Shown here: one piece after another, positions 1 to 6,337 of the stretch | Position numbering within the stretch: the first letter of the stretch is position 1 | Layout: every line of letters begins with the position of its first letter | Source: a virus | Virus record (IMG/VR): IMGVR_UViG_3300020281_000145 | Span: 1-20,531 of that record | Direction: 5' to 3' (one strand) | DNA length: 20,531 bases | Made by a program: the position numbers and the translations under genes | The notes under the pieces: generated by a model | The model's input: only the letters and a program-made list of their open reading frames with translations | Database searches by the model: none | Told to the model about the DNA's origin: nothing

Positions 1-2
1 CA

Positions 3-71
3 GCAGGACTTGTGCCTTTATCTGATGAAGATTTTGCAAAACAACAAGATGCATTAGCTTCTATAAAATAA
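3..71 (+). CDS. C-terminal end of an upstream gene (partial)
   Basis: This is an open frame of 22 codons running in from the window edge and ending in TAA. The residues end in ...LSDEDFAKQQDALASIK. The other two forward frames stop early. The mildly acidic, Ala/Gln-containing tail gives no family. It is followed by about 30 bases of A/T-only sequence and then a late promoter, so it probably ends a transcription unit. No function can be assigned. Confidence 0.5.
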   Translation, partial: AGLVPLSDEDFAKQQDALASIK

Positions 72-104
72 ATTAAATAAATAAAATATTATAAGTTCTG
101 ATTG

Positions 105-112
105 TATAAATA
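105..112 (+). promoter_or_regulatory. T4-type late promoter box TATAAATA
   Basis: TATAAATA at 105-112 matches the T4 late promoter -10 element exactly, in the sense direction. It lies 33 bases before the ATG of the synthetase gene. Transcription would start near 119, leaving a short leader with GGAG at 136-139. There is no -35 element, as expected for late promoters read by a phage sigma factor. The background is AT-rich, so the match alone is not proof, but its position just before a gene start supports it. Confidence 0.65.
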
Positions 113-145
113 AGCGAAGAAACATTTATACAATTGGAGCTTGTA

Positions 146-976
146 ATGACACAACTAATTTCCCCTCAAAAATTTACAGATACCGTTGGCCTTTTAAGGT
201 CATTTTTTTTGGACAAAGGTTTTCTGGAAGTCCATACTCAAAATAGATTAAGTATATTAGCAGCATGTGAAGATCCTTTCAACGTTGCAACGTATAACTA
301 TGCAGGTCAGATATGGCCGCTGCCACAAACAGGTCAAATGTGGTTAGAACACGAATTATTAAGTAGCCCCGATAGTAAGGGGTTTTTTTGTGTCTCTACT
401 TCGTATAGGCAGGAACCAAACGCAATACCAGGAAGGCATGATATTATCTTTCCAATGTTTGAATTTGAAATGCCTGGAGATATAAACGACCTTAAGAAGA
501 TGGAGTATGAATTAGTAGACTACCTAGGATTTAAAAAGCCAGAAGAAAAAACATATAAGGAATGGCAGAAACATTTTGACATGCAATATGTATGGGAACT
601 TGAAGCCAAACATGAAAATAAGATGTATGATGAATTTGGTACAGCCATGATCACAGACTTTCCTGAATTTACAAGTCCTTTCTGGAATATGAGTAGATAT
701 GATGATAAAGACGCATCTAAAAAGATTGATGTTATACTAGGTGGTATGGAAACAATAGGATCGGCTGAAAGATCTACAGATGTTGATATGATGAGAGATA
801 CATTCCATACAATCACAGATGGAGAATATTCTAAACTATTATTTAATTTATTTGGTAAAGATAGAGTTGAAGCTGAATTAGAAAAGTTCTTAGAATTCGA
901 TTTCTTTCCACGAGTAGGTGGAGGTATTGGTATGACAAGAATGATTGCAGCCTTGGACAAGAATGCAAAGAATTAA
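146..976 (+). CDS. Minimal class IIb aminoacyl-tRNA synthetase, AsnRS/AspRS type
   Basis: The 276-residue protein has the catalytic core of a class II synthetase of the Asn/Asp/Lys subgroup. Motif 1 region: GFLEVHTQ (25-32). Motif 2: SYRQEP (86-91), followed by RHD at 97-99 and EFE at 106-108. An AsnRS/AspRS-like stretch ITDFPEF...PFW lies at 169-180. GGMETIGSAER is at 199-209, and motif 3 GGGIGMTR (258-265) ends in the ATP-binding Arg. The chain starts about 25 residues before motif 1, so the N-terminal OB-fold that reads the anticodon in AsnRS and AspRS is missing, and the protein is far shorter than the usual 430-590 residues. The start at 146 is chosen because GGAG sits 6 bases upstream; an in-frame TTG at 134 overlaps that site. 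It is followed by a small overlapping gene and a tRNA with anticodon GUU, which suggests Asn charging. An AsnA-like or non-translational ligase role is possible. The family call is firm; the substrate is inferred. Confidence 0.85.
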   Translation: MTQLISPQKFTDTVGLLRSFFLDKGFLEVHTQNRLSILAACEDPFNVATYNYAGQIWPLPQTGQMWLEHELLSSPDSKGFFCVSTSYRQEPNAIPGRHDIIFPMFEFEMPGDINDLKKMEYELVDYLGFKKPEEKTYKEWQKHFDMQYVWELEAKHENKMYDEFGTAMITDFPEFTSPFWNMSRYDDKDASKKIDVILGGMETIGSAERSTDVDMMRDTFHTITDGEYSKLLFNLFGKDRVEAELEKFLEFDFFPRVGGGIGMTRMIAALDKNAKN

Positions 977-1148
977 AGAAATCATAGCTTGGTGTAAGAT
1001 TAACAGAAGAGACAGTATATCAGTATGGCATCTCTTTCCTCCAGGACCAAATTGGTTCTGGGGAGCTGTTTACAATTCAAGAGTATTTAAGCTTGAAAAA
1101 GAAGATGGAAAATATCCATATAAAAAGAATACACCAGGCGGTGCTTAA
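963..1148 (+). CDS. Small Trp-rich protein between synthetase and tRNA
   Basis: This 61-residue protein is not recognised. It overlaps the end of the synthetase by 14 bases, and its TAA stop (1146-1148) is immediately followed by the first base of the tRNA. It has a basic N-terminus (MQRIKEIIAWCKINRR), an aromatic/Pro-rich middle (WHLFPPGPNWFWGAVYN) and a basic tail, with no transmembrane segment. The start at 963 is the first ATG in frame; an in-frame TTG at 945 is the alternative. No clear ribosome site is present, so expression is probably coupled to the upstream gene. Its position suggests a role linked to the synthetase or tRNA, for example as a tRNA-binding partner replacing the missing anticodon domain, but nothing in the sequence proves this. 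Confidence 0.6.
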   Translation: MQRIKEIIAWCKINRRDSISVWHLFPPGPNWFWGAVYNSRVFKLEKEDGKYPYKKNTPGGA

Positions 1149-1237
1149 TCTGGGGTGGCGGAAAAGGTAGACGCGATAGGTTGTTTCCCTATTGTCTTGA
1201 GCAAGGCGTGGTGGTTCGAGTCCACCTCCCAGAGCCA
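1149..1237 (+). tRNA. Class II tRNA with anticodon GUU (Asn-type) and encoded CCA
   Basis: A full cloverleaf can be drawn. Acceptor 1149-1155 pairs with 1227-1233 (7 bp, one G-U). The D stem GCG/CGC is 1158-1160 with 1172-1174, with an 11-base loop containing GG. The anticodon stem ATAGG/CCTAT is 1176-1180 with 1188-1192, with loop TTGTTTC. A long variable arm spans 1193-1209 with a 5-bp stem (GTCTT/AAGGC, one G-U). The T arm GGTGG/CCACC has loop TTCGAGT. G73 is at 1234 and CCA at 1235-1237. The D arm and long variable arm resemble tRNA-Leu, but the anticodon is GUU (1183-1185). G73 and the U1-A72 pair match tRNA-Asn, whereas LeuRS needs A73. Position 37 is U, where a purine is usual. It is co-transcribed with the AsnRS-like gene and is probably a chimeric Asn acceptor. 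Serylation is an alternative, because SerRS reads the variable arm and accepts G73. Confidence 0.9.
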
Positions 1238-1270
1238 AAAAAATATTTATAAAAAAAACTAAAAAAAGTA

Positions 1271-1299
1271 TTTACATTACATACAAAATGTGATAGAAT
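1271..1299 (+). promoter_or_regulatory. Sigma70-like promoter for DNA polymerase (leaderless)
   Basis: TTTACA at 1271-1276, a 17-base spacer, then TAGAAT at 1294-1299 preceded by TGTGA. A run of A precedes the -35 box. The -10 box ends 7 bases before the first base of the polymerase ATG (1306), so the predicted start of transcription is the A of the start codon itself. Confidence 0.8.
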
Positions 1300-1305
1300 A
1301 GGTAT

Positions 1306-3810
1306 ATGCAGTTCTATACAAACGTTAGCCGCTATGGCAATTCTATTCTTTACAGGGGTTATGATCACGCTGGAAAGAAGATAATCAAGAAAATCTCGTA
1401 TAAACCCTCACTATATATAAAATCAAAAAAGAAAAGCCAGTGGAAATCATTGGACAACCAATCAGTTGATTCGGTTCAGTTTGACTCTATGAGAGATGCT
1501 AAGGCTTTCATTGATAAGTATAAGCATGTTGACAATTTTAAAATATATGGTCATTCAAATTTCATACAACAGTTTATTACTGAGGCATTTCCTCGAGATA
1601 TTGAGTTTGATAGAAAGAAAATAAACGTAGTATCTTTTGATATTGAGGTTGCATCTGATGAAGGATTTCCATATCCTAATGAAGCAAACCAGCCGATCAT
1701 ATCGATCGCATTAAAATCCAGCTTAAAGAATATCTACTACGTATGGGGTTTAAATGATTATGATAAATCAAAGTCCAACTATAATGTATCATATATAAAA
1801 TGTGATAGTGAAATAGAATTACTGAAAAGCTTCGCTGAATATTGGAGTGAGTTTGAAAGAACACCGGATATTGTCACCGGTTGGAATGTGAGGTTCTTTG
1901 ATATACCTTACTTAATTAACAGGACATTTAAATTACTAGGTCATGACTATATTAAAAAGTTCTCCCCGTGGGGACACGTAGATCATAGAACTGTCACTAA
2001 ACAAAACAAAGAGCATGATATATTTACGCTTAAGGGTATTGAAACGCTTGATTATTATGAGCTGTTTTTAAAGTTTGGTTACACTTATGGTCCTCAAGAA
2101 TCATATAAACTTGATCACATAGCAAACGTAGTCTTAGGTGAAAAGAAACTGTCTTATGATGAGTATGGCTCATTAAGAAACCTCTATAAAGAAAATCACC
2201 AGCTGTTTATCGATTATAATATTAAAGATGTCGAGCTTATTGAACGCATGGAAGAAAAGATGGGTTTGATAACGCTGGCTTTAACTATAGCGTATAAAGG
2301 TGGCGTTAACTATGGAGATACTTTCGGTGTAACAGCAATATGGGATTCCATAATTTACAGGAGTTTAAACTCACAGAAAACTGTAGCAGAAATTCAATCA
2401 AATCCTGATCGAGTAAAGAAGTCATTTGAAGGTGCTTACGTCAAAGAACCACAGGTAGGCATGCATGATTGGGTAGTTTCTTTTGATTTAAATTCTCTTT
2501 ATCCTAACCTTATCGTTGAATACAATATGTCTCCGGAAACACTGACTCATACAGGTCATGACTTCAAATCTAAAGTTGATTACTATCTAAATGATAAGGG
2601 CGAATCACTAAAGGCTATAGAACACAATGTCACCGTTGCGGCAAATGGTTCTACATATTCAAAAAGCTTTGATGGAATGATTCCTAAGATTATTATAGAA
2701 TACTATGATGAAAGAAAATCTATTAAGAACATGATGCTAGCTGCCAAGAAACAATATGAACTTCAAAAGACTGATGAGCTAGATACAGAGATAAACCAAC
2801 TTGAAAACAGGCAGATGGCAATTAAAATCCTTCTTAATTCTCTCTACGGTGCAATGGGTAACAGATGGTTCAGGTATTATGATCTTAAGATCGCCGAAGG
2901 TATAACTTATTCAGGTCAGCTTGCGATAAGATGGGCTGAAAAGGCTATGAACAGCTCGATAAATGAGTTACTGGAAACTGATGAAGATTACGTTATAGCA
3001 ATTGATACCGATTCTCTTTATGTAAACTTTGGTCCTCTTGTTAAAAAGTTCAATCCTAAAGATCCTGTTAAATTCTTAGATCAAATATGTAAAGATCATT
3101 TTGAAAAGAACCTAGAAAAATCATACAAAAAACTAAATTACAAGATGAACTGTCACACTTCAAGGATGGTCATGGCTAGGGAAGCGATCGCAGATCGTGG
3201 AATATGGACTGCAAAAAAGAGATATATATTAAATGTACATAATAATGAAGGTGTACAGTATACTAATCCTAAACTTAAGATTATGGGTATTGAAGCTATT
3301 AAGTCTTCTACTCCTCAAATAGTTAGGGATAAGTTTAAAGAAGTATTTAAGATTATAGTAAATGGCAATGAGGAAGAAACTCAAAAGTTTATAGAAGATT
3401 TTAAAACAGAATTTAAGAACCAACCTCCTGAAAATATATCCTTTCCTAGGTCAGCCAACAATGTTGATCAGTTTAAGGACAGGCATAGAGTATATAAGAA
3501 AGGTACTCCTATTCATATTCGTGGATCTATCTTATATAACAAGTTGTTAAATGAAGGAGGATTAGCAAATAAGTATGAGCCTATTTCAGGTGGAGATAAA
3601 ATTAAATTCGTCTACTTAAAAACTCCAAATGTTATGATGGAAAATATTATATCATTTCCTGAAGTATTGCCGAAAGAATTTAAATTACATGATTACATAG
3701 ATTACGATCTGCAGTTTGAAAAAACTTTTATAGAACCTATGAAGATAATACTCGATGCTATTGACTGGAAGGTAGAAAAGGTTTCTTCGCTGGAAGATTT
3801 TTTCGTATAA
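1306..3810 (+). CDS. 43: Family B DNA polymerase, T4 gp43 type, with 3'-5' exonuclease
   Basis: The 834-residue replicative polymerase is slightly shorter than T4 gp43 (about 900). The exonuclease domain has VVSFDIEVAS with D112 and E114, TGWNVRFFDIPYL near 193-205, and YNIKDVELI near 304-312. The polymerase domain has motif A SFDLNSLYPN (catalytic D394), motif B KILLNSLYGAMGN near 506-518, and motif C AIDTDSLYV (D567, D569). Motif A has Asn where Ser is usual (SLYPS). All catalytic acids are present, so both activities should be intact. The start at 1306 lies just 7 bases after the -10 box, with no room for a ribosome site, so the message is probably leaderless. The gene opens the replication/nucleotide region and is followed after 11 bases by a MazG-like gene with a good ribosome site. 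Confidence 0.97.
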   Translation: MQFYTNVSRYGNSILYRGYDHAGKKIIKKISYKPSLYIKSKKKSQWKSLDNQSVDSVQFDSMRDAKAFIDKYKHVDNFKIYGHSNFIQQFITEAFPRDIEFDRKKINVVSFDIEVASDEGFPYPNEANQPIISIALKSSLKNIYYVWGLNDYDKSKSNYNVSYIKCDSEIELLKSFAEYWSEFERTPDIVTGWNVRFFDIPYLINRTFKLLGHDYIKKFSPWGHVDHRTVTKQNKEHDIFTLKGIETLDYYELFLKFGYTYGPQESYKLDHIANVVLGEKKLSYDEYGSLRNLYKENHQLFIDYNIKDVELIERMEEKMGLITLALTIAYKGGVNYGDTFGVTAIWDSIIYRSLNSQKTVAEIQSNPDRVKKSFEGAYVKEPQVGMHDWVVSFDLNSLYPNLIVEYNMSPETLTHTGHDFKSKVDYYLNDKGESLKAIEHNVTVAANGSTYSKSFDGMIPKIIIEYYDERKSIKNMMLAAKKQYELQKTDELDTEINQLENRQMAIKILLNSLYGAMGNRWFRYYDLKIAEGITYSGQLAIRWAEKAMNSSINELLETDEDYVIAIDTDSLYVNFGPLVKKFNPKDPVKFLDQICKDHFEKNLEKSYKKLNYKMNCHTSRMVMAREAIADRGIWTAKKRYILNVHNNEGVQYTNPKLKIMGIEAIKSSTPQIVRDKFKEVFKIIVNGNEEETQKFIEDFKTEFKNQPPENISFPRSANNVDQFKDRHRVYKKGTPIHIRGSILYNKLLNEGGLANKYEPISGGDKIKFVYLKTPNVMMENIISFPEVLPKEFKLHDYIDYDLQFEKTFIEPMKIILDAIDWKVEKVSSLEDFFV

Positions 3811-3821
3811 AGGAGAAAAAT

Positions 3822-4247
3822 ATGTCTGATAACTGGGCAAAAGATATTAATGAAATGCACCATAAGTTTGGTGTTAAGAAATGGGTACAGTCTCAACAGC
3901 AGTCCGATGTTGATAACTCTATGCTGAATGAGTTTTTAAAATTTAGAATGAAAATGATTCAGGAAGAAGTTGATGAAACTAACCAGGCTATAGAAAATAA
4001 AAATCCAGAAGAAATAGTCGATGGATTAATTGACATGTGCGTATTTGCTATTGGTACTCTAGACGCATTCGGTATTGATGGAAATAAAGCTTGGAACCAA
4101 GTACATGAAGCAAACATGTCAAAGGAAGTTGGAATAAAAGAATCCAGGCCTAATCCATTTGGATTGCCAGATTTAATTAAGCCAAAAGATTGGAAAGGGC
4201 CAGAACATAGCGACAACCATGGAATACTTTCAAGAACACTTTCCTAA
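3822..4247 (+). CDS. MazG-like nucleoside triphosphate pyrophosphohydrolase
   Basis: This 141-residue protein has the all-alpha NTP-PPase pattern of the MazG / phosphoribosyl-ATP pyrophosphohydrolase superfamily: EEVDE (48-52) as the EExxE metal site, and EEIVDGLID (63-71) as the ExxD site. These are followed by a helix and the AWNQVHEANMSK segment typical of this group. The tail contains KPKDWKGPEH, also seen in phage and bacterial members. A strong ribosome site, AAGGAG, lies upstream. In a phage that makes hydroxymethyl-dCMP, such an enzyme could remove dCTP so that modified cytosine is used instead, as T4 gp56 does. The nucleotide specificity cannot be read from the sequence, so that role is inference. 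Confidence 0.8.
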   Translation: MSDNWAKDINEMHHKFGVKKWVQSQQQSDVDNSMLNEFLKFRMKMIQEEVDETNQAIENKNPEEIVDGLIDMCVFAIGTLDAFGIDGNKAWNQVHEANMSKEVGIKESRPNPFGLPDLIKPKDWKGPEHSDNHGILSRTLS

Positions 4248-4254
4248 AAAACTA

Positions 4255-4283
4255 TTTACATCGTCCTTAAACTGTGATACAAT
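4255..4283 (+). promoter_or_regulatory. Sigma70-like promoter for the primase-like gene
   Basis: TTTACA at 4255-4260, a 17-base spacer containing TTAAACTGTGA, then TACAAT at 4278-4283. It is preceded by AAAAAACTA. The ATG at 4292 is 9 bases after the -10 box, so the leader would be 0-3 bases long. Confidence 0.8.
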
Positions 4284-4291
4284 AATAATGT

Positions 4292-5254
4292 ATGGATTAT
4301 TCTTTAACACTATTTAAAAACATATACGATAATAAAACTCACAAGAGAATGAACTTTCCTACATGGGATTTGTTCGAAGGCTTGCTCTATGGTTTGTCAC
4401 AAAAGCCTGGAAGAAAGGGAATAGATTATGATAGAAACGGCACTAGTTCTCCTCTTATTAGTCCTGCTACTTACACACCCGATAGTACTCGTGCTAATAA
4501 AAATGTTATTAATTGGAGCGGTTGGGCTGCTATTGATGTTGATGATCATAGCTTTAACAACAGAAACCTCGAACAGCAACTTGCTCAACGATTTGGACAG
4601 TACTACTATATCTGCTACAGTACAGCTAGTTCAAGAGAAGATTACCCAAAGTTTAGGCTGGTTTTCAAATTATCTGAACCAGTTGTTAACAGACAAATAA
4701 AACACTTCTGGTATGCACTAAATACTGAGTTTGATAACCTAGGTGATAGGCAAACTAAAGATATGTCTCGTATGTATTATATTCCAGCTCAATATCCAGG
4801 TGCTTACAACTTTATATTTACAAATAAAGGTTTTGCTATAACTCCGGAAATACTTATGGAGAAGCACCAATTTGTAGAAAAAGATGACAATGATTCTTTC
4901 TTTGATCGTTTACCTAAAGCAATGCAAGACCAAGTTCTTCAATATATGGAAGATAAGATATGGGATGAAAAGGTTAACTTTGAATGGACTAGTTATCGCG
5001 ATTGTCCTTTCTTTCCAAAGAAACTTGCTTCAGAGTATATGGCCATAGGTGAAACAGGTTGGTATCATAAGATGTATCAAATAATGGTTGCAACTGCAAG
5101 CAATGCTATAAGAAAGAAATATCCTATTGAAGCTGATGAAATTGCCGAGCTATGTAGGCAGTTCGATAATGACAATGGTCAATGGTACAAGAATAGAAAT
5201 TTTGATACTGAAGCCGATAGAGCTATAGAATATGTATATAGAACTTCGATTTAA
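4292..5254 (+). CDS. Archaeo-eukaryotic primase-like (prim-pol) protein
   Basis: The 320-residue protein has features of the AEP primase-polymerase superfamily as found in plasmid and phage replication proteins. The strand GWAAIDVDDH (77-86) carries a DxD metal motif. A following segment, YYICYSTASS...PKFRLVFKLSEPV (105-131), fits the second motif plus a conserved Arg. The C-terminal 120 residues are helical and resemble the primase C-terminal regions of such proteins. The usual sxH motif is not obvious. No zinc ribbon is seen. It lies between the polymerase and the dCMP hydroxymethylase, consistent with a replication role. T4 uses a DnaG-type primase (gp61); whether this one substitutes for it cannot be told here. 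An ATG at 4288 leads to a short frame and was not chosen. Confidence 0.6.
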   Translation: MDYSLTLFKNIYDNKTHKRMNFPTWDLFEGLLYGLSQKPGRKGIDYDRNGTSSPLISPATYTPDSTRANKNVINWSGWAAIDVDDHSFNNRNLEQQLAQRFGQYYYICYSTASSREDYPKFRLVFKLSEPVVNRQIKHFWYALNTEFDNLGDRQTKDMSRMYYIPAQYPGAYNFIFTNKGFAITPEILMEKHQFVEKDDNDSFFDRLPKAMQDQVLQYMEDKIWDEKVNFEWTSYRDCPFFPKKLASEYMAIGETGWYHKMYQIMVATASNAIRKKYPIEADEIAELCRQFDNDNGQWYKNRNFDTEADRAIEYVYRTSI

Positions 5255-5267
5255 GAGAAAAAAACTG

Positions 5268-5296
5268 TTTACATTACTATTAAACTGTGATAGAAT
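5268..5296 (+). promoter_or_regulatory. Sigma70-like promoter before the DUF1599-like gene
   Basis: TTTACA 5268-5273, a 17-base spacer, TAGAAT 5291-5296 with TGTGA ahead of it. The 44-base block 5257-5300 differs at only two positions from the block at 16399-16442. A start near 5303 leaves a short leader with TGGAG at 5306-5310 before the ATG at 5317. Confidence 0.85.
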
Positions 5297-5316
5297 AAAA
5301 AGAAATGGAGTAAAAT

Positions 5317-5652
5317 ATGAAAGAATCTGTGAAAGTTCTTCAAGAATGTGCTGAGCTGCAAACTAAAAAATCTCAAGATTATCAAAATGAACAATCTAAT
5401 ATTGTTCAAGCTATGCACTATCGCCGTGGTGTTGACACTATCCATGATATGATATGGCAAAAACTAATTCGTGCTCAATCATTGCTTGAAGCCGGTGATA
5501 ATCCAAACTTTGAATCTCTTGAAGATACATATAAAGATCTTATTAACTATTCGTCTTTCGCTGTATCTTATATACGAGGTAAGATGGAAGGTCAAGATCC
5601 TAAGAGAGATATGTTTAACAAAAAGAAAAAAGCAAATGTTACCGATAATTAA
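5317..5652 (+). CDS. DUF1599-like protein (nucleotide-modification-associated domain)
   Basis: This 111-residue, mainly helical protein has a KKSQDYQNEQSN segment (17-28), then a helix with DTIHDMIWQKLIRAQSL (40-56) and SLEDTYKDLINYSSFAVSYI near 67-86. That order (DYxN, IxxMIxxKLxR, EDxxKDLINY) fits the DUF1599 family, which others have linked to phage DNA modification gene clusters. The tail is Lys-rich. A clear ribosome site GGAG lies 7 bases before the ATG. It overlaps the dCMP hydroxymethylase start by 17 bases, which supports a shared nucleotide-modification role. The biochemical activity of the family is not known to me. Confidence 0.6.
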   Translation: MKESVKVLQECAELQTKKSQDYQNEQSNIVQAMHYRRGVDTIHDMIWQKLIRAQSLLEAGDNPNFESLEDTYKDLINYSSFAVSYIRGKMEGQDPKRDMFNKKKKANVTDN

Positions 5653-6337
5653 TACAACACATATAAGAAAACATTTCATAGAACAGTTACAGAATAAAAA
5701 CTTTACCATAGATAAAACTGGTCAGAAAACAATTGAACTGATTGGTGCGTCTTTCATAGCCGATGAACCCTCTATATTTGGTACAGTTAATAGAGATTAT
5801 ATTAATTCTGAAATAGAATGGTACAAATCAATGTCTACAAATATAAACGATATATTTGGCGAAGATAGAGAACCACCTCGAGCATGGAAACTATCTGCAA
5901 ATAAACATGGTGAAATAAATTCTAACTATGGCTTACTATGTTTTTCTTCAAAGTATCATAATCAAATGTCAAACGCTATAGCTGAGCTAATGCGTAATAA
6001 AGATACTCGTCGAGCTACTATAGTCTACAATAGGCCTTCAATATGGTCTGAATATAATGAATCAGGTAAAGATGATTTTATATGTACCAATGCAGTATCC
6101 TACTACATAAGAAATGATAAGATACACTGTGTAGTTCAAATGCGCTCTAATGATGTAATATATGGATATAAGAATGATTTTGCCTGGCAGCAGTTCATGC
6201 ATCATGAAATCATAAATCTATATAATGAATCTCTTGACAGCGATGAAGATGAACTCGGTACAGGCTTTATATATTGGCAGGTACAAAACCTTCATGTCTA
6301 TGAACAACACTTTCATCTAGTAAAGGAACCAGAATAA
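5636..6337 (+). CDS. 42: dCMP hydroxymethylase, T4 gp42 type
   Basis: The enzyme converts dCMP to 5-hydroxymethyl-dCMP using methylene-tetrahydrofolate, so that DNA can contain hydroxymethylcytosine. The 233-residue protein closely follows T4 gp42 from end to end: FTIDKTGQKTIELIGASF (23-40), HGEINSNYG (91-99), TRRATIVYNRPS (124-135), DFICTN with catalytic Cys150, MRSNDVIYGYKNDFAWQ (169-185), and WQVQNLHVYEQHF (214-226). Asp181 takes the place of the Asn that selects dUMP in thymidylate synthase; T4 has Asp179 at this site, which is why dCMP rather than dUMP is predicted. The start at ATG 5636 gives a length and N-terminus like T4; the open frame extends upstream, but only inside the previous gene. 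The ribosome site is weak, so translation is probably coupled. Confidence 0.95.
   Translation: MLPIINTTHIRKHFIEQLQNKNFTIDKTGQKTIELIGASFIADEPSIFGTVNRDYINSEIEWYKSMSTNINDIFGEDREPPRAWKLSANKHGEINSNYGLLCFSSKYHNQMSNAIAELMRNKDTRRATIVYNRPSIWSEYNESGKDDFICTNAVSYYIRNDKIHCVVQMRSNDVIYGYKNDFAWQQFMHHEIINLYNESLDSDEDELGTGFIYWQVQNLHVYEQHFHLVKEPE

Noticed and set aside
520-960. 146-codon minus-strand frame opposite the synthetase
   Set aside because: It is a shadow of the synthetase frame with low-complexity Ser/Ile-rich translation and no start signals.
1142-1148. TGCTTAA resembling a MotA box for a middle promoter
   Set aside because: No -10 element follows at the right distance; the tRNA sequence begins there.
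1244-1251. TATAAATA on the minus strand just after the tRNA (possible antisense late promoter)
   Set aside because: It lies in a nearly pure A/T stretch where such a match is likely by chance, and no gene reads leftward from it.
5471-5635. N-terminal extension of the dCMP hydroxymethylase frame
   Set aside because: It overlaps the DUF1599-like gene, has no similarity to gp42, and ATG 5636 gives the same length before the catalytic Cys as in T4.
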